Source: Procambarus clarkii (Eukaryota > Arthropoda > Malacostraca > Decapoda > Cambaridae). From it: a stretch of DNA of 64,000 bases. Below the pieces are notes generated by a model. It ran no database searches, was not told the origin of the DNA, and worked only from the letters and a program-made list of their open reading frames with translations. Positions within the stretch are counted from its first letter, which is position 1, and each line of letters begins with the position of its first letter. Location of the stretch: assembly GCF_040958095.1 (NCBI RefSeq), contig NC_091193.1, positions 24,296,401 to 24,360,400 on the forward strand, in the 5' to 3' direction. The translations under genes and the position numbers were made by a program. This document shows, piece after piece, positions 23,533-34,712 of this stretch.

Positions 23533-25160
23533 ATGGATGCGATCCTTGAATCCCCTCTCGTTTCGTGCGAAGTTGATGGTTGCTCTGTCCCTTTTTCTCA
23601 GGGTGTCAATCACCGGTTGTGCCTCCACCATGCTGCCTGTTGGGTTGGTGATTCATTAGACCCGGAGTCGTGTGACATTTGTCCTTTGAATGTGCTCCAG
23701 TTCACCCAAGCTACTGAATATGATATGAGGGTGTAGGCAGCAGAGGCGATGCATGCTCGGTTTAGGTTGGTGTTGAGACTCGGGCGGTCTCGGGGGGAGT
23801 CCCCTTTCAGGATGGCAGCGAAGGCATTTGAGCCTAGTCCTACAGCTGGAGCTCTTGGGTCTGACCAGTGGGCCTCCCTTCATTCCTGCTTTTTTGGCTG
23901 CTCCTGCCTTATCTTTAGAGGCGGGTTTGGAGGACGATTTATCCCCGGGTCCTTGGGGTGAGGTTCCCGAGGCAGGGTGGGGTGAACTTGGGGCTGTTGG
24001 ACCCCACCTGGGTTTTTGTACCCTTGGAGCGGGGCTTATTGTTACAAGGAGAGGGGGTTCTCTGTTGCTCCCTCCTTGTACGAATTGGATGTTGCGTCTA
24101 CTCCTCCCCGGGTTCGGTTCCGTGATCCCATGGGTTTCTCGGTCCCGCCCCTCTGGAGGTTTTCGGCTTCCCGCGGCCTGTCACATGTGGTGCGGGAGGC
24201 CCTTGCAGCTTACCTCCTGCACAACCCGGATTATGCTCTCATGATGGATCCGCGTTCCTTCGCGTATGGATCTTCGTATCCGTACTTGGTTCGTTATTAA
24301 GTTCCGGAGGTGTCGTGGCTGGCAGACTGCCCGCTCTTCTCGTTGGAGGCTTGGCACACGCTCTGTTGATCCTGTGCGTTTGAGTGCAGGGAGACTCCGA
24401 TGTCGTTGCAGGTTTTCCTTTGGGGGGGGGGCGAATTTGAGCATCTCATTGCTGTTTGTTCGTCCCTGCCCTTTTGTGGGATGTTGGTGTAATGCAGCTT
24501 CATGTGCAGGTTCCTTCCCTTTCGGCTGCCTTGGTCGCGGAGGATTTGCGTACACGTGGTCTGCTGGCTTCGGTCCTGCATTTCTTCTCCCTCCTTGAGC
24601 TGTTCTTCGATTGGCTTGAGTTGGATGTGGAGGAACTTGGGGCTGCCTCTTTGTCTGGTACGTGGCCCTTGGCGGTGCATGCGTCATCTGCATTATTAAA
24701 GCTGTTCGCGCCGCTCCTGCAGGATGCTGTTTCGCGTTTTTTTGCTTCTCGACTCGTGTCGGCATGCGGTGCTCGCTTCCTCCATGGAATCCGCTTGGGC
24801 CCTGGCTCTTAGGTTGTCTTTGCCTTTTTGTCCACTGATGTTTGCAGAGTCTGTGGTTGTGCCATATCTGCAGGCAGCTTTGGCTAGTTGCTGTCCTATG
24901 TTGGACTTGTTAGTCCTCCAGGGGGGGGGGGTCATGGGGGGCCTTTCCAGAAGGGTCATGCCAAGGCTTGGGGTTCTTCTCGTCGTGATAGGCCAGTGAT
25001 GTCAGATTTGGGGCAAGCGCAGTCTTCGGTTCCTTCTTTTTCTGGTCGGCATGGGTATCGCCCTGTGCGCTGCTTAGGTTCTCGTAAGGTGCGTCGGCCC
25101 TTTCGCAGTTTATCCCATTGATGGGGCGATGGGGGGAAGGCTCACTCTGTTTGCTCACGC
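23533..25160 (+). pseudogene. DIRS copy B ORF1 (Gag-like)
   Basis: An ATG at 23533 starts a frame encoding CEVDGCSVPFSQGVNHRLCL, then HHAACW and DPESCDICPL. This is a Cys/His pattern compatible with a small zinc module. The frame stops at 23734, but homology to copy A continues (AKAFEPSPTAGALGSDQWAS, then PPLWRFSASRGLSHVVREA and NPDYALMMDPRSFAYGSSYP). The ATG is favoured because the equivalent position in copy A also reads ATGCG after GGTCCAATAG. Multiple shifts and a G-run near 24421 disable it. The Gag role is inferred from order. Confidence 0.6.
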
Positions 25161-25179
25161 CTGGTCCCAGGATTTGTGG

Positions 25180-26905
25180 GCCTTTCGGGTTGTTTCATGC
25201 AGCCTGTGGTGGTGTTGGGTGGCTCCTCCTTCGGGGGGTTTGGGACTGGCAGGGCAGGCCTCTTCTCCTGCACATTGTTGAAACATCTCGGAATGGGTTC
25301 GCTTGGGCGTGGTCATAATGACTTAGTCTCAGGTGGGTTTCCCGCCTGATTCCGGTCCCAAAACGGAACTGCGCAGACCCCCGGTTCATTCTGGACTTGT
25401 CCCGTCTGAACCCGTGGGGTTTATTGTCCCTCCTTTTGGATGACTACTCTGTCCCAGATCTGTCTTCTCTTGAAGCCGGGTGCTTGGATGGTGTCCCTGG
25501 ACCTCCAGGATGCTTGTTGGCACGTTCCGATTCATCCGGGGTTCAGGAACTGGCTCGGTTTTGTTGTGGGGCATCAGGGTTACCATTTTCGGTGGTTTCC
25601 ATTCGGCTTGAATCTGGCGCCTAGTGTTTTCACACACCTTACTTGGCGCGTGGTGGCCCGCCTGCGTTTGACAGGAGGTCGGGTTCTGGCCTACATCGAC
25701 AACTAGCTGGTTTGGGCTCCCAGCCAGTCTGAGAGCTAGGATATGGTTCTTTCCCAGCTCGACAGGTTCGGGTTCCTGGTGAACTGGTGGAAGTCCCATC
25801 TAGTCTAATTCTATCTGACTTTTCCCCGGGTCAGCTCTCAGGTTCGATCTTATGTGGGACGCTCAGACCGCTTCCTTGTCTCTTCCTCCGGCGGCTCTGC
25901 TTCGCCTATGTTCCTGCCTTCATCTGTTTCTGATGGGCTCCTGAATCACGCGGTGATTGCTCGAGGGTTTGTGCCAGAGCTTGAACCTTTCCATGATGGT
26001 CTATCCGCTGAATTGGGTGTGACTTCGTTGGCTGTTCTGGTTCCCTTCCTCTTCTCTCGCAACCTCTGGGTTCGGCCTCTGGGGGCTTTGCATCAGTTGC
26101 TGCGTCACCGGCTTCCTCTTCAGGTTTTTCGAGATTCAGTGCCTTGGCGCCTACTCGAGCCCTTGCTCGATGTGTTCATGGACGCGTCATCTCTTGGCTG
26201 GGGCTTTGTGACCAGTGCTCACCAGGTTGACCAGGAACGGTGGGGTCCGTCTTTCCGTCGGGCCCACAGCACGGTGCGGGAGCTCGCAGATCAATGATCT
26301 GGCTCCATTCAGACTGTTCCCTGGTGGTTCATTGCCTGAGCTGAAGGGGGTTACATACAGTCCTTGGCTCTTTGGGGCTGGTCGCTTTGGGTGACTCGTA
26401 TGCTGAGTTCTCTGGGTTTGGTTCTCCTGGCAGTTCACGTTTGGGGGTGTCCAATGTCCTGGCGGATGGCCTGTCCCGGTTCATTCCCCTGTCCACGGAA
26501 TGGACAGTTGACGCCTACTCGTTCATTTGGCTCTGCAAGATGTTCGGGCCAATGGAAGTGGATCTCTTCGCGTCGGCATGGTCGAGGCGTCTCCCGGTAT
26601 ACGTGGCGCCCTTTCCCAACAGCGAGGCTGTCGGGGTCGATGCCTTCAGGCGGGACTGGGCGAGTTACCTATACCTCTTTCCCCAGGTTCAGTTGTTGCT
26701 CCAGGTCCTGACTCGTTTGGAGACTTACCAGGGAAGAGTTGTCCTTCTGGCTCCTTAGCGGCCGGCCCAGCCTTGGTTTCAGGTGCTGCTTGCTCGGTGT
26801 TCAAACCCGAGGGTCTTCCCACGGCTCTGCCTTTTTCAGCAGATCTGTCCAGCCCGGTATGAGGCTGGTTCGTTCTTCTCCTCGAGTCTTTGCGTCTGGA
26901 GTTTC
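25180..26905 (+). pseudogene. DIRS copy B reverse transcriptase / RNase H
   Basis: RT text: ADPRFILDLSRLNPWG, a shift, then GAWMVSLDLQDACWHVPIHP, WLGFVVGHQGYHFRWFPFGL and NLAPSVFTHLTW. The catalytic motif expected as Y[IV]DD reads YIDN at 25692-25703. It is followed at once by TAG where Trp is expected, and both changes are G to A. RNase H follows: VFMDASSLGWGFVTSAHQ (about 26170-26225) and FRRAHSTVRELA. After it come NVLADGLSRFIPLSTEWTVD, MEVDLFASAWSRRLPVYVAP and FRRDWASYLYLFPQVQLLL, a block typical of DIRS ORF2. Stops and shifts are many. It is inactive. Confidence 0.85.
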
Positions 26906-26959
26906 TGTCTCAAGTCTGTCATCACTTGTATGGGACGCAGGCGGCTTCTGTGTTAGTTT

Positions 26960-27441
26960 CTGGGGTACTATCTCTCCTACAATTTGCAGGCATACCACTA
27001 GGACCTGGTTGATTTTCCCCTACATTTTAACACTTCTGTAGTGAGACATTACATTCATTCACTATGAATGATGTCGTTTTTCCACTATCATCATCCTCAC
27101 AACTATTTTCTTAGGTTGAACTTTACCACTGACTTTCTTGGGACCCATGGTGTGATATATAGCAATTACGTTTATGTGCAGAAACCAAAAAAGCACAAAA
27201 ACATTTAAATTCTTATTAAAGAATTCAAGCACGATCGTCACTAGGCGGGAGATACTGGTAAACTGAAGCACACCTCGCCTGTGCCACCAGGAACCACACA
27301 GTCGGTCGACCCCCATACATGTATCAACAAACTCGCCAAGCAAAGCAAAGCTCGTATACAGAGTCAAATTTTACGAAGAAATTGAGTTCGTTAACCGAAA
27401 AATTTGTAAAGAGGGACATTTGACAACCGAGGTTCCACCAT
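26960..27441 (-). mobile_element. Tigger/pogo-like DNA transposon relic A
   Basis: Reverse-strand text contains the start of a Tigger-type transposase (MGPKKVSGKVQPKKIVV at about 27148-27100). Its flanks match Tigger relic B (GGTCGACC near 27305, GCATACCACTAGGA at 26993). The right end reads ...AACCGAGGTTCCACCA followed by TA (27440-27441), the expected target dinucleotide. The left end is missing. It truncates DIRS copy B. Only about 25 transposase residues survive. Confidence 0.75.
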
Positions 27442-27464
27442 AATTTTCTTTGCCTTGAAGCCAG

Positions 27465-29108
27465 TTCTTTAAGTATTTGAAAATCTAACTTGAAAAATAA
27501 ATATGGTAGTAGAAAATTCAATTTCAATAATAAACCGATAAACTGGGAGCAAATAAACCAAGACCTCACAGAAATAAACTAGGAAGAACAACCAGAAAAT
27601 GGAAACCTGAACCAGTGCCTGGAAAAAAATAAGCTCAGTAGCACTAGAAATATGCACAAACTGCATAACCCTAAAAAAAAAAAGAGGAAGAGGAAGAGAT
27701 GTAGATTGAAATGGGAACGGCATTCCCTCTATAGGCGAAGAAAATGAATCACAAACAACTTGAAAGTCACACTCTATCTCAAAAACGACGAAGAAGGCTA
27801 GGTAGAGAAATAGAAACGATCGAGCTAAAGCTACAAGAATCATACAAAACTCAGGAGAGGCAAAGAAAGCAAGAGGCCATTAGTGAAATAGAAATCCAAA
27901 ATATTTCTTCTTCTATGCAAAATCAAGATAAAAAATCACATCTAGTATCAGGCCCCTGCGAAAGTGAGACGGAACGTTCACTGATGACGACAAAGAAATG
28001 AGCGAAATACTGAGGAATCAATACGACTGTTTTCAGCGAGCCACTAAACACTGAAGATTGATAATCCAAAGGAATTTTTCATGGATGTGATACCAACATC
28101 AAATCATATATCAGATGCCACCCTATCCCCACTGGATTTTGAAGAAGGCATTGACAATACTGTATTCTTATGCACTCTACACCAGGCCCTGATTCTTGGA
28201 ACTCTATATTCATCAAGAACTGTAAAAAAAAAAACACTATCTCAGCCCCTTCACATTCTTTGGAGACAGAGCCTAGATACTGGTGTTATCCTTGACATAT
28301 TAAAAACAGCAGAGATAGCACCACTTCATAAAGGAGGAAATAAAGAAGAGGCAAAAAATTACAAACTGATAGTACTAACATCACACATCATAAAAATCTT
28401 TGAAAGAGTGTAAAGAAGTAAGATCACAAAATACATGGAGACACAGTATCTCCATAACTCTGGGCAACATGGTTTCAGAACAGCATGCTCTTGCCTATCA
28501 CAGTTGCTGGACCACTATGTCATGGCTTTAGATGCTATGGAAGACAAACAAAATGATGATGAAATTTACACTGATTTTGCAAAAGCCTTCGACAAATGTG
28601 ACCATAGTGCTAGTGCACATAAAATGTGTTCAAAAGGAATTACCGGAAAAATAGGCCAATGTATCTACAATTTCCTGACTAACAGAACTCAATGTGTAAT
28701 AGTCAACAAAATAAAATCCTGTCCATCAACCATGAAGAGCTCAGTCCCTCAGGGTACTGTGCTTGCTCCAGTACTTTTTCTCATCCTCATATAGAACATA
28801 GATAAGGACACAGTCTATAGTACTGTATCATTCTTTGCAGATAACACTAGGATTTATATGAGAGTAGACAATATAGAGGACATGACAAACCTCCAATCAG
28901 ATGTAAATCAAGTCTTTCAATGGGCTACAGAAAATAATGTGGTGTTTATTGAAGATAAGTTCCAGCTCCTACGCTACGGAAAAAATGAAAATATAAAAAC
29001 GGAAACAACGTACAAAACACAGTCAAATCATAACATAGAACAAAAAGGCAATGCAAAGGATTTGGGTATACTCATGTTGGAAGACCTTACCTTTAAAGAA
29101 CACAATAA
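27465..29108 (+). pseudogene. LINE-A copy D, old degenerate EN-RT fragment
   Basis: Begins with endonuclease-end text (SRKFNFNNKPINWEQINQDL), then the basic linker (LGREIETIELKLQESYKTQE). RT segments follow in several frames: IAPLHKGGNKEEAKNYKL, GQHGFRTACSCLSQLLDHY, YTDFAKAFDKCDHSA, SSVPQGTVLAPVLFLILI and then a TAG. The catalytic motif reads FADN instead of FADD. It ends with KDLGILMLEDLTFKEHNK and is cut by a G-run at 29109. It is much more diverged than copies 1-3, with many stops and indels, so it is the oldest LINE-A insertion here. Confidence 0.85.
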
Positions 29109-29215
29109 AGTGGGGGGGGGGGGGGGGCAGGCATCCAACAACCTGGTTGACCAGTCCAGCAACGAGGAGGCCTGGTTGAGGACCGGGCCCCGGGGATGCT
29201 GAACCTCGAAATTAT
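29109..29215 (+). mobile_element. G-run and LINE-A' 3' tail piece
   Basis: A run of about 15 G is followed by CAACCTGGTTGACCAGTCCA, GAGGCCTGGTTGAGGACCGG and CCGGGGATGCTGAACC. This is the forward-strand form of the LINE-A' tail seen reversed at 53700-53770. It replaces the rest of copy D. Confidence 0.65.
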
Positions 29216-29744
29216 CTCAATGTACCTGTTAACTTTATGCCAAAACTTTGTTTAGTTCGATCTTCAACTTTCACTCTGACAAAGAAAGGCTGGGAGAGTT
29301 ATTATTGGCAGGTAATTGAAGGTAACAAATCTTCCAACAATAAACACTTCAATTGTAACTACTGTACTGTGAAAAAGAACTAGGACACATTATTCACTGC
29401 ATTTTGAAAATGTACAATTATCATCAATTTTAGATCAAGTGACACAGGATATCTGGAGCATTGTAAATACAGTATTTCATTCACATAAAGATGTGGTGTT
29501 GCATACCCGAAGTTTGATAGCACAGGCTAAAAGACTTAAATAAGATCCCATGTGTGACCGGCCATCCTGTGAGATGGGATTAGTAGGTAAATCTAGCTAG
29601 CCCTTGACCTACTGTATATTCTGTAATCCCCTCATATAGGTTAGGGTAGCAGCACAGTATAGTACTGTGTATCTAAGTATATTACTAAAAATAATAAAAT
29701 ACTCCCAACTGTATAAGATAGCCTTCAATCACAATCCATATGTT
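29216..29744. other. No recognisable feature
   Basis: A/T-rich non-coding sequence. No frame, repeat partner or RNA gene was recognised. Confidence 0.5.
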
Positions 29745-29822
29745 CTTTCTTGCATGCCTCATTGACCAACTAATCTGAAAAGTCATGCATTCCAGCTTCA
29801 ACATGGGATGACATCAACACAT
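29745..29822 (-). mobile_element. Short LINE-C fragment
   Basis: GCATGCCTCATTGACCAACT, AAAGTCATGCATTCCAGC and AACATGGGATGACATCAACA resemble, in order, the LINE-C RNase H region at 53100-53170. Confidence is limited by the short length. Confidence 0.45.
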
Positions 29823-30060
29823 ATTGGAATATGCGGCTCCAGTGTGGAGTCCATATCTAGTCAAACACAAAACAGTTAGAAAAGATTTAGAGGTATGCCA
29901 CCAGGCAAGTCCTCAAGCTGGAGGAGGGGGGATATGAGTTACAAGGAGAGATTATTGGAACTAAACCTGCCAACACTGGAAGATACAAGAGTTAGGAGAG
30001 ACATGATCACTAACTATAAAATTCTTCAAGGAATTGACAAGGTAGATCATAATGAATAAA
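29823..30060 (+). pseudogene. CR1-like LINE C-terminal fragment
   Basis: Translates, with frame changes, to LEYAAPVWSPYLVKHKT, then LSYKERLLELNLPTLED and RVRGDMITNYKILQGIDKVD. This is the conserved end of CR1-like ORF2 proteins after the RT palm/thumb. It is unlinked to any catalytic part and is a decayed fragment. Confidence 0.75.
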
Positions 30061-30074
30061 TAAGCTACTGTATC

Positions 30075-31797
30075 TTGCTAACTAAACTGGTTAGCACGGG
30101 TGGAAAACAAACAAGGGGACACAGTGATCACGTCCTGTTAGACATTAAATATGCTTTAAGATATCATCTAGAAGAAAATGGGGACTTTGAAACAGTTGAT
30201 AAACTCGATTTAAGGAGAGGTCACTATGGGGAACTTCGAAAAAAATTTAATGACTGTAATTGGACAGACTTGTTGCCAGGCAGGGAAGTAAATGAAATGT
30301 ATGCCAAATTTTGCAAAATATACGATGAAGGCACACATTCATACCAAAACGGAGATGCAGGGCCAGAAAACAGGATTGGTTCAACAGAAATTGCGAGAGG
30401 GCCAGAGACCAAAAGACAACAAACATGGAATCAATACAGGAAGAGGCCAAACCCCCAAACATAGCAGCGATACAAAGATGCGAGAAACAACTATACGGCA
30501 GTAAGGAGAGAGGCAGAAAAATATTTTGAAAAAGGGATAGCGGATAAATGTAAAACAGAACCAGACCTATTCTACAAATTCATAAACAACAAATTGCAGG
30601 TAAAAGATAATAACCAGAGGTTGAAAATGGGAAACAGATTCACGGAAAATGAAAAGGAAATGTGTAACACATCAAACGAAAAGTTCCAAAGTGTGTTTGT
30701 ACAAAATGAAATCTTCAGAGAACCAGACAAAATAAGAATTCCAGAGAACAACATAGAGCGTATAGAGGTGTCTAGAGATGAAGTGGAAAATATGCTAAAG
30801 GACCTAAGTAAAAACAAAGCAGTTGGCCCTGATGGAGCTTCTCCATAGGTTCTGAGAGAATGTGCATCTGAGCTCAGCATTCCACTTCACCTGATCTTTC
30901 AGGCATCCCTGTGTACAGGAGTCATAGCAGACATGTGGAAAAAGGCTAACATAGTTTCAATCTGCAAAAGTGGCAGCAGGGAAGACCCACCTCAATTATA
31001 GACCTGTATCACTGACAAGTGTAATAGTGAAAGTATTGGAAAAAATAATAAAAACTAAATGGGTAGAACACCTGGAGAGAAATGACATAATATCAGACAG
31101 ACTGTATGGTTTTCGATCTGGAAGATCCTGTGTATCGAATTTACTCAGTTTCTATGAATGAGCCACAGAGATTTTACAGGAAAGAGATGGTTGGGTTGAC
31201 TGCATCTGTCTGGACCTAAAAAAAGGCTTTCGACAGAGTTCCACATAAGAGGTTGTTCTGGAAACCGGAAAATATTGAAGGGGTGACAGGTATGCTTCTA
31301 ACATGGATGAAAAATTTTCTGACTGATAGAAAAATGAGGGCAGTAATCAGAGGCAATGTATCGGACTGGAGAAATGTCACAAGTGAAGTACCACAGAGTT
31401 CAGTTCTTGCACCGGTGATGTTCATTGTCTACATAAATGATCTACCAGTTGGTATACAAAATTATATGAACATGTTTGCTGATGATGCTAAGATAATAGG
31501 AAGGATAAGAAACTTAGATGATTGTCATGCCCTTCAAGAATTCCTGGACAAAATAAGTATATGGAGCACCACTTGGCAAATTAAATTTAATGTGAATAAA
31601 TGCCATGTTATGGAATGTGGAATAGGAGAACATAGACCCCACACAACCTATATATTATGTGAGAAATCTTTAAAGAATTCTGATAAAGAAAGAGATCTAG
31701 GGGTGGTTCTAGATAGAAAACTATCACCTGAGGACCACATAAAGAACGTTGTGCGAGGAGCCCATGCCACGCTTTCTAACTAAAGAATTGCTTTTAA
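30075..31797 (+). pseudogene. LINE-B (CR1-like) reverse transcriptase, 5' part
   Basis: Post-endonuclease text starts at HSDHVLLDIKYAL (EEP SDH motif, about 30120). The linker follows (NNYTAVRREAEKYFEKGIAD, LFYKFINNKLQVKDN). RT blocks come next: DLSKNKAVGPDGASP then TAG (30846-30848), LNYRPVSLTSVIVKVLEKII, LYGFRSGRSCVSNLLSFYE, a frameshift in the A-run near 31218, and MKNFLTDRKMRAVIRGNVSD. VPQSSVLAPVMFIVYINDLP leads to FADD at 31475-31486, and RDLGVVLDRKLSPEDHIKNV follows. The copy is cut at a TTAA insertion and resumes at 33034. The catalytic FADD is intact but several stops and shifts disable it. Confidence 0.9.
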
Positions 31798-33033
31798 TTA
31801 ACACTATCCCGGGCCAACGACTGGATCTCTAGTCTCTCATTTTTCTCTCGATTCCTCTCCGACAATGCGGCGCTGAGTCACTCATTAAAATATTTGTTAA
31901 AAATTTAAATTTTATCAGATCAATCTGGAAGTGGTTTTAAAATGAGCGCCTTTAGATTGCGCACAATTTAGCACCCATATGTCACTTGAGCAGGACATAT
32001 ATTTTTCTCTCGAATGCACCTCAAGCGGCATTTGAAAAAAAATATTTCTATAAAATCCAATTCTTATCCGATCGACTTGGGGATAATTTAAGCCACTACC
32101 AGATCATTCTGGTAGTGGTTTTAAAATGAGCGCCTTTAGATTGTGCACAATTTAGCACTCATATGTCACTTGAGCAGGACATATATATTTCTCTCGAATG
32201 CACCTCAAGCGGCATTTGAAAAAAAATATTTCTATAAAATCCAATTCTTATCCGATCGACTTGGGGGTAATTTAAGCATGTTTGCCATTAAATTTTCGTC
32301 TTCTCTAATAGTCACATAGCCTATTTGGGAGAATGGAGTTCGCTTGTATCTTCGTGGTAAAGCTATTGTAAAATGTTGACACGACGAGAGTAATCAACAA
32401 AGTTTCTTTATTTGGTGCCGGTCAAACGCATCCTTGTGTGACATTTTATACATATGTTCTTCTAGAACATTCTATTGCGAACATATTGGTACAAAAATTA
32501 AGTACATACATCAAAAATTAAGGTCAGGACAGTTAAAAGAATATACACTTTTCAAAAGGTGTTTCGCCGATCTGCCGTCGGGTGTGTCGTAAGAGGTAAC
32601 ACTTCAGCCACTTCCCACACTCTTGCGGGTGAGCCGCGATCATGATTCTACATTTATATGCATATGTCCGTGAAGGGAATTTTATTACGGTCACAGTGAT
32701 ACCAAAATTAACGACGTAGCACAATTCTGGGATTGACAAACATGAAAAGATCATAAACATTTCAGCGCGGTTTGACGCTCACGGCTAACGATTGCCATAG
32801 TTTTTTATTTGGTGCGGGTCTCATGTCGGGTTTGGTGAAATTTTACATATATATTCCTCTAGAGCATTCTCTTGCGAACAAATTGATACCAAATTTAAAT
32901 GAATACATGGAATATTAAGGTGAGCAGACCGAAAAGATTATAAACATTTTAGTGTCGCTGTGCGGTCGCCCGAAACGAACGGCACACTGCCATGATAGTA
33001 CACAGTTAACTCCCCGGCCCGGGATAGTGTTAA
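31798..33033. mobile_element. TTAA-flanked non-autonomous DNA element (1.2 kb)
   Basis: TTAA at 31798-31801 and at 33030-33033 bracket matching 14-bp inverted ends, CACTATCCCGGGCC / GGCCCGGGATAGTG. It contains no transposase frame. TTAA target use is the mark of the piggyBac superfamily, so it is probably a piggyBac-type MITE. It sits inside LINE-B, and the host frame continues on the far side. The left flank has an extra TAA next to the TTAA. Confidence 0.85.
31928..32277. repeat. 184-bp tandem duplication within the TTAA element
   Basis: AAAATGAGCGCCTTTAGATT through TCCGATCGACTTGGGG occurs twice with a 184-bp period (for example AATGAGCG at 31941 and 32125). The copies differ at only a few bases. 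Confidence 0.9.
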
Positions 33034-33379
33034 ATACATGGATGGCGTAATACTAAAAAAATTGTTCACGACTTTTGTTAGGCCTAAGCTAGAATATGCA
33101 GCGGTTGTGTGGTGCCCATAGCACATGAACAAACTGGAAAAGGTGCAAAGACATGCTACTGAGTGGCTCCCAGAACTGAAGGGCAAGAGCTACGAGGAGA
33201 GGTTAGAGGCATTAAATAGGCCAAAACTAGAAGACAGAAGAAAAAGAGGTGATATGATCACTACGTACAAATTAGTAACAGGAATTGATAAAATCGATAG
33301 GGAAGATTTCCTGAGATCTGGAACTTCAAGAACAAGAGGTCATAGATTTAACCACCGTGCTGTGCCGAGTTTATTGTGA
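33034..33379 (+). pseudogene. LINE-B C-terminal part, continuing after the TTAA element
   Basis: Reads YMDGVILKKLFTTFVRPKLE, YAAVVWCP, a stop, HMNKLEKVQRHATEWLPELK, GKSYEERLEALNRPKLEDRR, KRGDMITTYKLVTGIDKIDR and HRFNHRAVPSLL, then a stop at 33377-33379. It continues the LINE-B copy at 30075-31797. Across the insertion the bases ...ATTGCTTTTAA + ATACATGG give an uninterrupted IAFKYMDG reading. Confidence 0.9.
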
Positions 33380-33461
33380 AATTTCCCCGGTGCGCATGAA
33401 ATAAAGTGTTCCCCAAAAATTCTTTTTCTTCGTAAAATGATAAATTCCCTTCCCTGAACAT

Positions 33462-34493
33462 GTCTATGTTACGGCCCTACTGGGTCGCAACTGAGTTCTT
33501 CTCTGACATTATTAGAGTTTGGGTATCCGGCCCCAAGTTAGTAGTGGCTTTCAAGGGATGTGTTCTGTAACGCAAGTAAATTAAAGGGGAAAGGGATACT
33601 AATGCACTAATTTAAATATATATATTAACCACCACCATAAATAAATATCTCACAGTCACTCGCTGGGACTCTAACTACACTTATATACAATAACTTGTCT
33701 TCCTCCGAAGACACAGGATGCTCTACGGTGCTCAAGATGAGTAGCCCTGGTTCTCTTCTCGTGGCCTCACGATGAATCCTTTGGTTCTCTAGGCAAATCT
33801 ACCCTGGCCACAGGCCAGCCAAATCACAGTCCCACTGGGTGCACCGTCGTGGAGGCCTTCAACCACAAATCCAGCCTGTAGCTGGCAGGTTCCAATCAAC
33901 TCCGCTGCGTAGGCCACTCCACGACCGATACTAGGGTTGCGAGCCCTAGGCAGGAGCCTCGTGTGATTCCGCTGATCACTCTCCTCTCTATAGCACCACA
34001 GTGGCTAGTCTCTTCCACCAGTCAACCCCTGGGTATGACGATTCCTCAACTCTGCCACGTCACAGGCAGGCTAACACTCTCAGCAGTGTTCGTCCGGGAG
34101 CAACTCACAGCTTCTGCAGCAAACACGTGGAGAGACTCTGGCTGCCTTGGGTAGACTGCCCATCATCCGATACAGCAGTCCCAGGTCGACTCTGTAATCA
34201 GACACGTCATTAGTGTTGGGGACACTCTAGGGCACCTCACTTACAGGCTTAGACACAAACGTTCACCTATCTACTCCATAGATGGCGTTGCTGTCTAAGC
34301 GCCACCTCACCAGAGGTCAGCAGCGGCTATGTTACGAGCTGATTAAGACAGGAAACCAGCCCCTGTGGCCGGTATATCCTGCCCTCGCTAGATGGCGTCG
34401 TCCATTTGGAGGGGGTTTCGGGAGCTGACTCACAGATGGCGTGGATGTCACTGCTCCGTGCTACGACGCTGGGCTCGGGTCCGTAACAGTCTA
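33462..34493. mobile_element. Solo LTR, 1022 bp, with 5-bp target duplication
   Basis: The LTR runs 33467-34488. It begins TGTTACGG and ends CCGTAACA (TG...CA with an 8-bp inverted end). The direct repeats GTCTA at 33462-33466 and 34489-34493 are an LTR-retrotransposon 5-bp target duplication. No gag/pol, primer-binding site or second LTR is present, so it is a solo LTR left by LTR-LTR recombination. The superfamily (Gypsy-type likely from the 5-bp duplication) and strand are not resolved. Confidence 0.85.
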
Positions 34494-34712
34494 TGTAAAA
34501 ATAAATACTTAATTCCATTTACTTTGGCCATGGAGACGTGGACAAGGTATACTGTGACGTCATCAGGGCCTGGTCGCCCGTGCGTGAATCGTCCAGACAC
34601 GGTCGCACAGGCCATTTAAGCACCGGGTGTTGCCACAAATATATTTTTAATTATTTGTTTTATGTATTTCCAGTGCAATTTTATTTGTTTTTTTTGTCGT
34701 ATATGATGCATA

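Larger units (their letters stand above)
22525..26960 (+). mobile_element. DIRS-like retrotransposon copy B, 3'-truncated
   Basis: It aligns with copy A from about 22670 and may begin near the GGGAGCCCCGTCGGCTCCCC block at 22545-22565, itself a near-inverted repeat. ORF1, RT and RNase H regions are present but the tyrosine recombinase is missing. Homology to A stops near 26960, where Tigger relic A begins. G-runs at 23281-23292, 24421-24430 and 24920-24930 sit at or near G-runs in copy A. Confidence 0.85.
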
